Below, one piece after another: positions 9,938 to 19,188 of a stretch of 42,148 nt of DNA; the stretch's first letter is position 1, and every line of letters starts with the position of its first letter. This stretch comes from an uncultured Zetaproteobacteria bacterium (GTDB lineage Bacteria; Pseudomonadota; Zetaproteobacteria; Mariprofundales; Mariprofundaceae): contig CAMZLG010000008.1 in the NCBI GenBank assembly GCA_947311495.1, positions 1-42,148 of the forward strand, read 5' to 3'. The notes beneath the pieces were generated by a model. That model saw only the letters and a list, made by a program, of their open reading frames with translations. It searched no databases and was not told the DNA's origin. The position numbers were made by a program, and so were the translations under genes.

Positions 9938-11056
9938 TTATATCTCTAAAAGCATAACATCAAGACCGCCATGTTTAAGTTTGAGGCGTTTTTTAATGTT
10001 AAGCTTTAAGGCTTTTTCATGCTCTGCATCAGGGCAAATGATAATGGTCTTCCATGTTTCATCATCTGAAAATTGCGCGCGTATCATGTTGCCAAGGTCA
10101 ACCCAAAGTGACAAAACTTTAGCTTGTTCACCAATGCGCTGACCGTAAGGCGGGTTAAGCATAAGCACACCGCCCTGTTCGGCTTCAGGTTTGATTAAAT
10201 CGTGAACATCCTTTTTTTCAACATGAATATTTGCCTCAATATGAGCGCGTTTAGCATTGTCCAAACATGCTTGAAGCGCACCTTCATGGTTATCCGATGC
10301 AAATATATTAAGCTTAGCATCCTTTTGCATGGCAGCGCATTTCGCCAAAACCTTTTGAAAGGGTTTATCTTTATAGGAAGGGTAGTGCAAACATGCAAAA
10401 TCATGGTTTATATTGGGTGCAATGTTTTGTCCCATCAATGCGGCTTCAATGGCAAGCGTTCCAGAACCGCACATGGGTACTAAAAGTGTTTGCTCTGGTG
10501 ACCACCCCGACCATTGTACCATAGCTGCTGCAATGGTTTCACGTAGAGGCGCTTTTGCAGCGTTTAGACGGTAACCTCGCCTGTCCAAACGTTCGCCCGA
10601 TGTATCTAAACTTAAAACACCACGGTTATTATCCAAACGAATGTGAAGTGTTTGCGGCTGCTGTTGATTGCCTGTACCAAGTTTGGGTAAAAGCTTTTGG
10701 ATGTATGTCTTGGCAAAAGCAGCGATGTCATCAGAATGGTTAAGACGAGAGCGATGGCTATGTACTTCAATATCAAGTGCAGTGTTTTCATCAAAAAACA
10801 AATGCCAAGCCACTTTTTTCAGGTCATAACCCAGACCATCCAAGGTCATGCTACGAAAGGTGCGTAGTCGAATCAATACACGGGTAATGGTTCTCGCTCT
10901 CAGATTAACGCGATAGAGCAGTTCTAAAGTGCCTGAAAACGCAACGCCGCCGTATTCAATATTGATGTCATGTGCCGAGAGTGATTGAAGTTCGTGAGCA
11001 GCTATACGCTCCAAACCTGGTACAACCACTGCATAAAATTTATGTTGTTTTGCCAT
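9938..11056 (-). CDS. THUMP-domain class I SAM RNA methyltransferase (RlmL N-terminal-like)
   Basis: THUMP-like N-terminus; LLVPMCGSGTLAIEAAL; catalytic-type NPPYG motif. Confidence 0.85.
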   Translation of the reverse strand: MAKQHKFYAVVVPGLERIAAHELQSLSAHDINIEYGGVAFSGTLELLYRVNLRARTITRVLIRLRTFRSMTLDGLGYDLKKVAWHLFFDENTALDIEVHSHRSRLNHSDDIAAFAKTYIQKLLPKLGTGNQQQPQTLHIRLDNNRGVLSLDTSGERLDRRGYRLNAAKAPLRETIAAAMVQWSGWSPEQTLLVPMCGSGTLAIEAALMGQNIAPNINHDFACLHYPSYKDKPFQKVLAKCAAMQKDAKLNIFASDNHEGALQACLDNAKRAHIEANIHVEKKDVHDLIKPEAEQGGVLMLNPPYGQRIGEQAKVLSLWVDLGNMIRAQFSDDETWKTIIICPDAEHEKALKLNIKKRLKLKHGGLDVMLLEI

Positions 11057-11077
11057 AGGCTCGAAGTGTAGTTGAAG

Positions 11078-11872
11078 CTAAGTCGATTGTCCTTGTTTTT
11101 GCAATACATAATGAAGGGATGCGCCCCAAAGCACAACAACCCAAGAGATAAGTATCCAAAGCATAAAGATGGGAAGCGTTGCCAATGCACCATATAATTT
11201 TTCATACATGGCATACTTGGTGATATAAAGGGTAAACCCCCATTTGCTGGTTTCAAACAATAAACCTGCCGCTAATCCAGCCATTGCAGCATATTTTAGT
11301 TTTACATGTGTATTAGGTACAAAAAAGTAGAGCAAGAAAAGTGCAGTCGAAGAAATCAGAAAGGGTAATAAGCTTGAAGCAAATGAGGTCTGTTGCACAA
11401 CATCATGCAGGTAAGGAAGTGAAATCATCCAAGTTGTTAAGGTGATGGAAAGCATAATGAGAAGAGGGGCTGCAAGCCAAAGTGTGATATGTGCTGGTAT
11501 GCGTAAGATGAGTTTCCGAGGTGTTTGAACATGCCAGATATGATTGAATGCCCGCTCTACACCCAAAGATAACCAAAGCGCAGATAAGAAAATAAGTGCC
11601 ATGCTAAGATATGAAAAAGATTGAATCTTTTTGCTTGTTTGCAACAAATAAGTTTCAATTTGTTCGCGGCTGGTGGGTAAAAGCTGGGTGAGGAGTTGCT
11701 CACGAACTTGGTCAAACATATTTGAAAACATGTCGGTTTGCAGGGATATAAAAAAGAGAAGCATAGTCACAGGAACAACAGATAATAGTGTGCTGTAACT
11801 TAATGAGGCTGCAAACTGCATACCTTGTCTACGTTTGTAATGTGTGCTGGATAGTTGAATAAGCTTAAACAT
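11078..11872 (-). CDS. YihY/virulence factor BrkB family membrane protein
   Basis: AASLSYSTLLSVVPVTMLL N-terminus; YGALATLPIFMLWILISWVVVLWGASL. Confidence 0.85.
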   Translation of the reverse strand: MFKLIQLSSTHYKRRQGMQFAASLSYSTLLSVVPVTMLLFFISLQTDMFSNMFDQVREQLLTQLLPTSREQIETYLLQTSKKIQSFSYLSMALIFLSALWLSLGVERAFNHIWHVQTPRKLILRIPAHITLWLAAPLLIMLSITLTTWMISLPYLHDVVQQTSFASSLLPFLISSTALFLLYFFVPNTHVKLKYAAMAGLAAGLLFETSKWGFTLYITKYAMYEKLYGALATLPIFMLWILISWVVVLWGASLHYVLQKQGQST

Positions 11873-11896
11873 AAAAGCTATGCTACACTTGCTTTT

Positions 11897-12583
11897 TTAG
11901 GAGCAAATAGCGTAAATACGAATGGCTTCCCTTTTACCTTTGAACAAGGCGCGTTCAACAAATGCATAATTCTTTTTAGCTTCATCATCGTGTAGGGTAT
12001 CGATAAAGTTTTGAGTCATCAATGCTTTGAATGGTTCTGCGATACCACACAACCTTGCTGCGGTGTTCACTGTATCACCAATGACGGTAAACTCACGCCT
12101 TGAGTGGTCACCCAATAAACCAAATAGAACAGAACCATCATTAAGCCCGAAACCAACGTGGCAAGGTAGGTAAGCCTTGTTACCATCAAGTTTTTTTAGC
12201 ACTTTGAGTAAGTGTTGCACGCATTGAAATGCGCGCAGGCTTCGGTCTTCGCCTGAGAAACATGCCAAAAGTCCATCCCCTAAGAATTTATTCACACTGC
12301 CACCAAACTGGGCGATATACTTGCTCTGTAAAGCAAGGCTTGCATTGATAGTTTCATAGACTTTATGGGGGTTATACTGCTCACTTAAAGCGGTAAATCC
12401 ACGCATATCACTAAACAATATGGTCATGTCTTGTTCAAATGCGAGGTCTTGTGGGAGGTCGCCAACATAGTTATTGACCATATCCATGGTTTCTTTAGGT
12501 AAGAAGCTATTGAAGGCTGTTGGGTGAACACTATGATTGTCTAATATGGGCTGATTATTTTTCATCTTACATGATGTAAGCAA
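11897..12583 (-). CDS. Class III adenylate/guanylate cyclase, catalytic domain only
   Basis: ILFSDMRGFTALSE, VNKFLGDGLLACFSG, FTVIGDTVNTAARLC. Confidence 0.85.
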   Translation of the reverse strand: MLTSCKMKNNQPILDNHSVHPTAFNSFLPKETMDMVNNYVGDLPQDLAFEQDMTILFSDMRGFTALSEQYNPHKVYETINASLALQSKYIAQFGGSVNKFLGDGLLACFSGEDRSLRAFQCVQHLLKVLKKLDGNKAYLPCHVGFGLNDGSVLFGLLGDHSRREFTVIGDTVNTAARLCGIAEPFKALMTQNFIDTLHDDEAKKNYAFVERALFKGKREAIRIYAICS

Positions 12584-12662
12584 ATTTCAAGCCAGGTGAG
12601 GTAAAACCCTTGATACTCTGTATCTAAGCGTTAAAGTGCCGCCAGTTTCGATTTTAGAGCTT

Positions 12663-12750
12663 GGAGAGATGTCAGAGTGGCCGAATGAGCACGCTTGGAA
12701 AGCGTGTGTACAGCAATGTACCGAGGGTTCGAATCCCTCTCTCTCCGCCA
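12663..12750 (+). tRNA. tRNA-Ser (anticodon GGA), CCA encoded
   Basis: Acceptor stem GGAGAGA/TCTCTCC, anticodon arm CACGC-TTGGAAA-GCGTG, variable arm, T-arm GAGGGTTCGAATCCCTC, terminal GCCA. Confidence 0.96.
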
Positions 12751-12805
12751 TCTTTGATGACAAGCTCGTCACAGTTTTTATGCTTTTAAAGCATGATACC
12801 GATTG

Positions 12806-12916
12806 TCACTTGGGTCGGGCCTTGCACGGAAAGTCTTTGTGAACCCCGTCAGGTCCGGAAGGAAGCAGCGGCAGCAAGGTTCTTTTGCGTTGCAAACCAG
12901 TCCGGCTCAAGTGGCA
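12806..12916 (+). ncRNA. ffs: Bacterial small signal recognition particle RNA (4.5S)
   Basis: Conserved apical hairpin GTCAGGTCCGGAAGGAAGCAGC; terminal pairing CACTTG...CAAGTG. Confidence 0.95.
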
Positions 12917-12920
12917 TCTT

Positions 12921-13478
12921 TTATTTTTCAGTAACGATAAAACCTTGAATATTACTTTTGCGCTGCAAATATTTTTGCAAGCTTGCGGCAGCCGTTTTGC
13001 CAATAACAGGGCCTACCCAAACAGCATGTTTATCCCCTTTACGTTTGATGATGGCGTAATGATATTTCGTTTTCATCTTTTCTAGCATCAGTCGCGCAAG
13101 TTTAGCTTGGCTGAAAGCGCCAACCTGCACAAAGTAGTTTCCTTGCCCAAGTACAATTTTATTGATATTGGTTTCGCTTTTGGTTGCTTTTTTTTGATGT
13201 GAAGGTGTTTTTTGTTGAAGCGTAGGCGCTTGTTTTTTAGGTGAGTTTTGTTGTTTGGATATATCGGGTGTTTGTGGTAAAGCAGGGCGATCTATAGTTT
13301 GTACTCTTTGATTGGTTGAAGTTTGGGCATCGGATATGCTGTTTTGTGTGGTTGAACTCAGAAAAGACCAAGACACAATAAGTAAAACAATACACGCTGT
13401 AGTAATAGCTAAAATACCAGCCAGTTTGAGCTCAAGTTTTTGAGCATTATACGTTGAAAACCAAGTGCGCAAGTGCAT
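12921..13478 (-). CDS. SPOR-domain protein, single N-terminal TM
   Basis: YFVQVGAFSQAKLARLMLEKMK... SPOR signature after a TM and low-complexity linker. Confidence 0.85.
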   Translation of the reverse strand: MHLRTWFSTYNAQKLELKLAGILAITTACIVLLIVSWSFLSSTTQNSISDAQTSTNQRVQTIDRPALPQTPDISKQQNSPKKQAPTLQQKTPSHQKKATKSETNINKIVLGQGNYFVQVGAFSQAKLARLMLEKMKTKYHYAIIKRKGDKHAVWVGPVIGKTAAASLQKYLQRKSNIQGFIVTEK

Positions 13479-13877
13479 TTAAGTTTTCTTTTTCAAGACT
13501 TCGACAATCTTAATGCAAAAATCGTTGTATCGAAACGGCTTGTTAAGGATGTTTAGCTTGATGTCGGGAAATCTCTGAATCAAATCGTTGGGGTAACCTG
13601 TAACAAATATGACGCGATGCACAAGATCTGGGTTTACATGCAGTATACTATTGAATATTTCATCGCCAGTAAGTTTAGGTAATCGCACATCCAATAGAAT
13701 AACATGATATTGTTCACCATGGGCGCTAAGTTCAAACACGCCTTGAATAGGGTCGTTAAAAGCTTTGACTTCACAATCAATATTTTTATCAGCGAAAAAA
13801 CGTTTGATAAAAGCAACAATGATACTTTGCACTGAATCTTCATCGTCAATGGTTAATATCTTAATCGTGTTTGCCAT
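13479..13877 (-). CDS. Single-domain response regulator receiver protein
   Basis: KILTIDDEDSVQ, ILLDVRLPKLTGDE, VTGYPND, NKPF. Confidence 0.85.
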   Translation of the reverse strand: MANTIKILTIDDEDSVQSIIVAFIKRFFADKNIDCEVKAFNDPIQGVFELSAHGEQYHVILLDVRLPKLTGDEIFNSILHVNPDLVHRVIFVTGYPNDLIQRFPDIKLNILNKPFRYNDFCIKIVEVLKKKT

Positions 13878-13963
13878 GATAAAAGCTCTACCCCTTCCAC
13901 CTTAAAAATATGAACTAGCGTATGATGTGCATATTTGCCAAATAAGGCAAGAAAACTAAGGTG

Positions 13964-14782
13964 CTAGTTTTTTATGGTTAACATGGTTCTAGGGTCAACT
14001 TTATTGCCATTAAATTGCACGCCCCAATGAAGATGAGGGCCCGTGGAGCGACCCGTGCTGCCAACCTCAGCAAATATGTCGCCTTGTTGAACAATATCAC
14101 CTTGTTGAACCAGTGCTTTGCTAAGATGCGCATACACTGTGGTCATACCATTGCCATGCCCAATGGCGACCAAAGTCCCATTTAGAAACATATCTTCAAC
14201 CAGTAAAACTTTGCCTGCCAAGGGTGCTTTGACAGGTGTGCCTGTGGGCGCAGCAATATCAAGCCCAGAGTGCGGTGAGCGCGGTTTGTCATTGACATAA
14301 CGTTGGGCTGCAAAAGGCGTGCTAATGATGCCTTTGACTGGCATGATCATTTCTGGCCATGTATTTGTAATATTCACTTTTGTTTTATACGTTTTTTTGA
14401 TGGCAGCTTGGTCAGCACGAATGCGTTTGATGGCTTCAGCATCAAAAGAAGACATCTTTTTTGTAACAGTGATGTGTGAGATACGAAACTTGCCTTTTTG
14501 CACATCAATATTATCCGTTGCCTGAACAATAGATGCTGCATCCCCAGCCGACCATTGGACGGGGTAAGATGATGGTTTAATGTTGAGATGAATGCCAATC
14601 CAAGCGACATGTTTGCCATCCTTTTCAAATATAGGCCAGCTTTTGCCAAAGGCGCGTATATGAAGGTTGTTGCCGGCAATCGGTGCGGGAATGCGCAACA
14701 CATCACCCTGTGCTGCGGTGTAAGTGGTGGCATAACCCAAGCTTGGTGTAATAAAGAGGAGTAAGGTTAGTAAATGTTTCAT
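13964..14782 (-). CDS. M23 family metallopeptidase (LytM/peptidoglycan endopeptidase)
   Basis: Signal peptide; RSPHSGLDIAAPTGTPVKAPLAGKV; GPHLHWGVQFNG. Confidence 0.9.
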   Translation of the reverse strand: MKHLLTLLLFITPSLGYATTYTAAQGDVLRIPAPIAGNNLHIRAFGKSWPIFEKDGKHVAWIGIHLNIKPSSYPVQWSAGDAASIVQATDNIDVQKGKFRISHITVTKKMSSFDAEAIKRIRADQAAIKKTYKTKVNITNTWPEMIMPVKGIISTPFAAQRYVNDKPRSPHSGLDIAAPTGTPVKAPLAGKVLLVEDMFLNGTLVAIGHGNGMTTVYAHLSKALVQQGDIVQQGDIFAEVGSTGRSTGPHLHWGVQFNGNKVDPRTMLTIKN

Positions 14783-16116
14783 GGGTTCTCCGTGGTGCGT
14801 TTAACTTTGGTCTCGGCACTGCCATCATGAAAGTGCAACTGAAGTTTGTCACCTTGTTTTAATCCTTTTGCAGAAGAAACAATCGTACCATGCTCATTGG
14901 TGGTCATGGCATAACCGCGCCTAAGTACATGTTGTGGGTTCATGCCGTGCAGGTGTTCATAATGGTTGCTGCATGTTTCTTTTTTCTGTTGAATAAGCCG
15001 CTGATAGAACAAACGCAGGTGATATTGAGTGAACTCAAGTTGCCGTTGTCGTTTTGGTGTGGTGTTTTGTGCTGCAGATAATAAGCGTTGCTTCAGTTGA
15101 TAAAAGTGTTGCATATCTTGGCGCAAGCGATGGTTGGGCTCAAATTGTTGCAGCCGTTTCTTTAGGTCGCGAACCGTCAAATGACCTTGCTGCAAATGTT
15201 GGCGAACAGCATGTTTTAATTCATGATTTGACCGGTCTAGTGTCCAATGTTTACCATCTTTGTAACTTTGAAAGGCCTGATGTAAACGTTGTTGTAAACG
15301 CGTAATTTGTGGGCGCAAAGTGTCTTTGGCAGGGCAAACCAATTCTGCGGCATTGGATGGTGTGGCAGCGCGAATATCAGCCGCCAAATCGGCAAGTGTG
15401 GTATCAATTTCATGACCAATGCCTGCAATGATGGGAATATTTGCATCAACAATGGCATGCACAACCTTTTCATCATTAAAACACCATAAATCCTCAATGC
15501 TTCCGCCGCCACGCACAAGTAAAATCACATCAGGTTTATCTTTTAATTGATGCAAGCGGCTTATGGCTTGAGCTATACTTTGAGGTGCAGACTCACCCTG
15601 AACAACAGCTTGGGATAAGGTGATGTTTAACCAAGCAGGTCTGGTGTGGAACACCTTCTTCACATCTTCAAAAGCCGCAGCCGTTTGCGAGGTCACAATC
15701 CCGATATGTTGAGGTAGTTTGGGTATACTTTGTTTGCGACTTTCATCAAACCAACCGCTTGCGGCAAATGCCAATTTTCGTTTCTCAAATTCTTCTGCCA
15801 AACGACCTGCGCCAGCAGGCATGATGAGAGTGACAATAAGTTGATAGCTGCCTCTGGGTTCATACAAGCTTAAATGCCCAGAAAAAATATAAGCTTGCCC
15901 ATCTTTGGGGCGTATGTTTAAGCGTGCTGCAGCACTGCGCCAAACCACGGCTGAAATGGCAGCATGGCTATCTTTGATGGTGAAATAAATATGTCCCGAT
16001 GATGGGGTGGTTAACCGAGATATTTCGCCTGTGACTTCGATATTGGCAAAGCCTTGCTCTAGCACCTGCTTGATGCGGGCGGTAAGCTCTGTGACCGTAA
16101 GTGGTGTATTTGCCAT
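14779..16116 (-). CDS. xseA: Exodeoxyribonuclease VII large subunit
   Basis: LTARIKQVLEQGFANIEVTGEISRLTTPSSGHIYFTIKD; RGGGSIEDLWCFNDEKVVHAI; start placed at MANTPLTV (16116). Confidence 0.93.
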   Translation of the reverse strand: MANTPLTVTELTARIKQVLEQGFANIEVTGEISRLTTPSSGHIYFTIKDSHAAISAVVWRSAAARLNIRPKDGQAYIFSGHLSLYEPRGSYQLIVTLIMPAGAGRLAEEFEKRKLAFAASGWFDESRKQSIPKLPQHIGIVTSQTAAAFEDVKKVFHTRPAWLNITLSQAVVQGESAPQSIAQAISRLHQLKDKPDVILLVRGGGSIEDLWCFNDEKVVHAIVDANIPIIAGIGHEIDTTLADLAADIRAATPSNAAELVCPAKDTLRPQITRLQQRLHQAFQSYKDGKHWTLDRSNHELKHAVRQHLQQGHLTVRDLKKRLQQFEPNHRLRQDMQHFYQLKQRLLSAAQNTTPKRQRQLEFTQYHLRLFYQRLIQQKKETCSNHYEHLHGMNPQHVLRRGYAMTTNEHGTIVSSAKGLKQGDKLQLHFHDGSAETKVKRTTENP

Positions 16117-17783
16117 CAGGGTTGGATTGACCTGCGTTGCAAAGCTTTGGGTATATACCAAAATTCACTGTTATGCCCAATGCCTGCCGGCGCGACTTCA
16201 ACACCTTTGATGCGCTTATCAATAGCTACCAATGCATGACCTGCATAAAGGAAAACCAAAGGTACATCATTATAAATTTCTTGCTGCATGATGTCATACC
16301 ACTGCTTTTGTTCGTCCAAGTCAAAGGTGAGGCGTGCTTGCTCCAAAGCTTCATCCACCTTTGGATTGGCATAACTTAAGAAGTTAAATTGGCGCTCACC
16401 TGTTTGTGAAGAATGCCAAATGCTGAACTGGTCTGGGTCTGGTGAGAGCGACCAGCCCAGAATCACAGCATCAAAATCACGTTTATTGATAAAGTTCTCA
16501 ATAAATGCCGACCACTCCACAAGGCGAATATTCACTTGAATACCGACTTGTTTTAAACGCTGTTGGATGATGGTGGCAGTGTCTGCACGCTTTTTGTTAC
16601 CGTTGTTGGTGAGAATTGTAAAGGAAAGCGGTTGCCCATGTTTGCTAACCATCTTGGTTTGCGCATCTTTTACCCAGCCAGCCTCTGCTAAAAGTTGCGT
16701 CGCTTTTTCGATGTTAAAGGCACGGGGTTTTAGTGATTCATTCACCCAGCGTGTGCCTGGTTTGTAGGGGCTGGCAATGATTTCACCAAGCCCAAGCAAT
16801 ACCCCTTCAACCAACTCTTGGCGGTCAATGGCATAAGCCAACGCTTGGCGCACGCGAATATCATCAAAGGGCGCACGTTTAAGGTTAAACCCTAAATAGG
16901 TATAACTGTTGCTTAAATAGCGATGGCGATTGTATTCGTTTTTAAGGCGTTGGTTATTATCAAAAAGCCTTGTGTATTGGGTAGGGGTTAAGCTTGCCAT
17001 ATCAATCTTGCCTGCACTTAATTCTAAGAACTGGGTGGCAGGGTCGGGAATGATGCGGGTGATTCGCTCATCAATCCACACAACACCATCAAAGTAGTGT
17101 GGGTTGGCAGTCATGGTAATGTTTTGTTGGGTTTGCCAGTCTTTTAAGAAGTAAGGGCCAATGCTTGCTTTGGGGTGGCGTGATAAATCGGTGTTCATGA
17201 TATTCACGCCTTGAAATACATGTTTGGGTAAAATGGCAAGGGATGCCCATGTGGCTAAAGCAGGCGAAAATATTTCGCTGTACCGCACTTCAAAGGTTTG
17301 CGCATCCAAAGCCTTGGCACTTTTGACTTTCATGTAATCAGACTTGTACGGACTTTGGGTTTTGTTATCTTGAATCAAATGAAGGGTGAATACACAGTCT
17401 TCGCTGGTGAGTGGTTTACCATCGCTCCACACAAGGTTAGTTTTGAGCTTAAATATGATGCTGAGCTTATCTTCTGAAATCACCCATGATTCAGCCAATT
17501 GTCCAACCAAATTCAATTTTTTATCATATTTGAGCAAAGATAAATAAAGCTGACTTGCAATTTCATGGCTAGATGCGTCAGAGGCAATCATAGGGATAAG
17601 GTTGGTGGCATCACCAATGCTGGCATCAATCAGCTTTCCACCATGCGCAGGAGAAGTGTTTATTGCTATTGTTTCTTTTGTGGTTGTTGTGTGTTGCTCT
17701 TGTTTATCTTCGGATGAGCATGCGCTCAAAGACAAAAGCAAAAAAGCAAAAATTAGCTTGGTCGAAAGCGGGCGACAATCCAT
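16116..17783 (-). CDS. Peptide/oligopeptide ABC transporter substrate-binding lipoprotein (family 5)
   Basis: Lipobox LSAC; SBP_bac_5 features WSDGKPLTSEDCVFTL, VRQALAYAIDRQELV. Confidence 0.88.
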   Translation of the reverse strand: MDCRPLSTKLIFAFLLLSLSACSSEDKQEQHTTTTKETIAINTSPAHGGKLIDASIGDATNLIPMIASDASSHEIASQLYLSLLKYDKKLNLVGQLAESWVISEDKLSIIFKLKTNLVWSDGKPLTSEDCVFTLHLIQDNKTQSPYKSDYMKVKSAKALDAQTFEVRYSEIFSPALATWASLAILPKHVFQGVNIMNTDLSRHPKASIGPYFLKDWQTQQNITMTANPHYFDGVVWIDERITRIIPDPATQFLELSAGKIDMASLTPTQYTRLFDNNQRLKNEYNRHRYLSNSYTYLGFNLKRAPFDDIRVRQALAYAIDRQELVEGVLLGLGEIIASPYKPGTRWVNESLKPRAFNIEKATQLLAEAGWVKDAQTKMVSKHGQPLSFTILTNNGNKKRADTATIIQQRLKQVGIQVNIRLVEWSAFIENFINKRDFDAVILGWSLSPDPDQFSIWHSSQTGERQFNFLSYANPKVDEALEQARLTFDLDEQKQWYDIMQQEIYNDVPLVFLYAGHALVAIDKRIKGVEVAPAGIGHNSEFWYIPKALQRRSIQP

Positions 17784-19078
17784 AGTCTATCTCCAGGGCG
17801 CAATAATTTTTTAACAGAAATTTGGTTGATGCGGGCAATGGCTTTGCTTGATGTGCCAAACTTTTTGGCAATCGTCCATAACGAATCACCACTTTTTACT
17901 TTATAACGAATGCGTCTGCCGTTGGCGAGCAGTGGGTTGGCTTTGTGTGAAGTAGTAGCAAAGCTTCGTGATGCAGGCACTTTAATGGTGTGTCCTATGG
18001 AAAGCACAGGTTTAAGCCTAGGATTAAGCTTGCGCAAGTATGCAATATTGGTGTGATGGCGGTGTGCAATTTTCCACAATGAATCGCCTGATTTTACTTT
18101 GACATCAATAAACTTGGGCTTAAATATATTTTTATCTTTTTGTAATGCCTGCTCAATGCGATTGATGTTCTCTTGGGGTAGATGAAGTGTGATGGCTTGT
18201 TTGAGGTAGTGTTGGTAATCCAATTCAGGATTTAAGCGAAACAAGTCATTCTTTTTTAAACCAGAGACCCTTTCCAGATGTGTTAAATCAATGGGTGGTG
18301 TTATGGGGTAGTCTATTGTTTTTAAAGGCTCAGAAAAGGTGAGTTCGCCTTGCTCTTCAAGTGCTATCATGCCTAGGATTTGTTTGACATAATGTTTGGT
18401 TTCAGCTGGGAAAGGTAATGCGTTAAGCCCATCTTCTGGCTGCCAAGGCGTTTTGTTCAAGCGGCGTTGCACGCCCCAAGGACCTAAATTATATGCGGCA
18501 AGGGCTAACGTCCAATTGTCAAAACGCTCATAAAGCTTTAAGAAATAAGAAACTGCAGCACGTGTGCTTTGTTCCACATGTCGCCTGCCATCCAAGCCAT
18601 GTCGATGTGTTGCACCCAGTTCAATCGCTGTTTTTGGCATAAGCTGCCAAAGCCCAAGTGCGCCAGTGGGTGAAAGTGCATAAGGGTTGTAGCCTGATTC
18701 CGCAACAGGAACAAAAAGAAGCTCTTTGGGCGCATCCATTTCTTCCAGAAGTTGTAGCATACGTTGGCGAGATAGTTGGGCGCGAGCATCAATGTTTTGC
18801 CAATTGGGTAGGCTTGAGCGGCGTGCTTCAGTTTGGATAATAATGATGTCTTTGGGGATTAGATTGGTGAGAAAAGGAGAAGCATCTTCTTTTATTAGGG
18901 TGTCCAAAACTAGAGCTTCATTGGTGTTAAGCACAGGTTTAGCCTGAACCCTTTGCTCCGGCTTGCTGGTGTGTAGCGTTAAAGGTGTGTTATGTTCCCC
19001 ACAACCTGAAAGCATGATGAATGCGGATATGGCATATATGTAATGTTTGTAACTTGTGTTATGTGCAGACCGTCTCAT
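17753..19078 (-). CDS. mltD: Membrane-bound lytic murein transglycosylase D with LysM repeats
   Basis: FVPVAESGYNPYALSPTGALGLWQLMPKTA; two LysM motifs VKSGDSLWKIAHRH and VKSGDSLWTIAKKFG. Confidence 0.88.
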   Translation of the reverse strand: MRRSAHNTSYKHYIYAISAFIMLSGCGEHNTPLTLHTSKPEQRVQAKPVLNTNEALVLDTLIKEDASPFLTNLIPKDIIIIQTEARRSSLPNWQNIDARAQLSRQRMLQLLEEMDAPKELLFVPVAESGYNPYALSPTGALGLWQLMPKTAIELGATHRHGLDGRRHVEQSTRAAVSYFLKLYERFDNWTLALAAYNLGPWGVQRRLNKTPWQPEDGLNALPFPAETKHYVKQILGMIALEEQGELTFSEPLKTIDYPITPPIDLTHLERVSGLKKNDLFRLNPELDYQHYLKQAITLHLPQENINRIEQALQKDKNIFKPKFIDVKVKSGDSLWKIAHRHHTNIAYLRKLNPRLKPVLSIGHTIKVPASRSFATTSHKANPLLANGRRIRYKVKSGDSLWTIAKKFGTSSKAIARINQISVKKLLRPGDRLWIVARFRPS

Positions 19079-19188
19079 GAGCCCAAGCCTACCTTGATTA
19101 TTTTTTAGTAAAAGCGCGGAAAAACTGCTTGATATTCTTTACTTAGCAACTAACGTTATCCACTTATAAATCCAATCAGGGGGGTAGC

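Noticed and set aside
12636-12842. Plus-strand ORF (68 aa) and overlapping minus-strand ORFs at 12587-13003
   Set aside because: They lie over the tRNA-Ser and SRP RNA genes and have no recognisable domain; spurious.
12663-12916. tRNA-Ser as integration site of a mobile element
   Set aside because: No integrase, no repeated tRNA 3' end seen downstream, and ordinary housekeeping genes on both sides.
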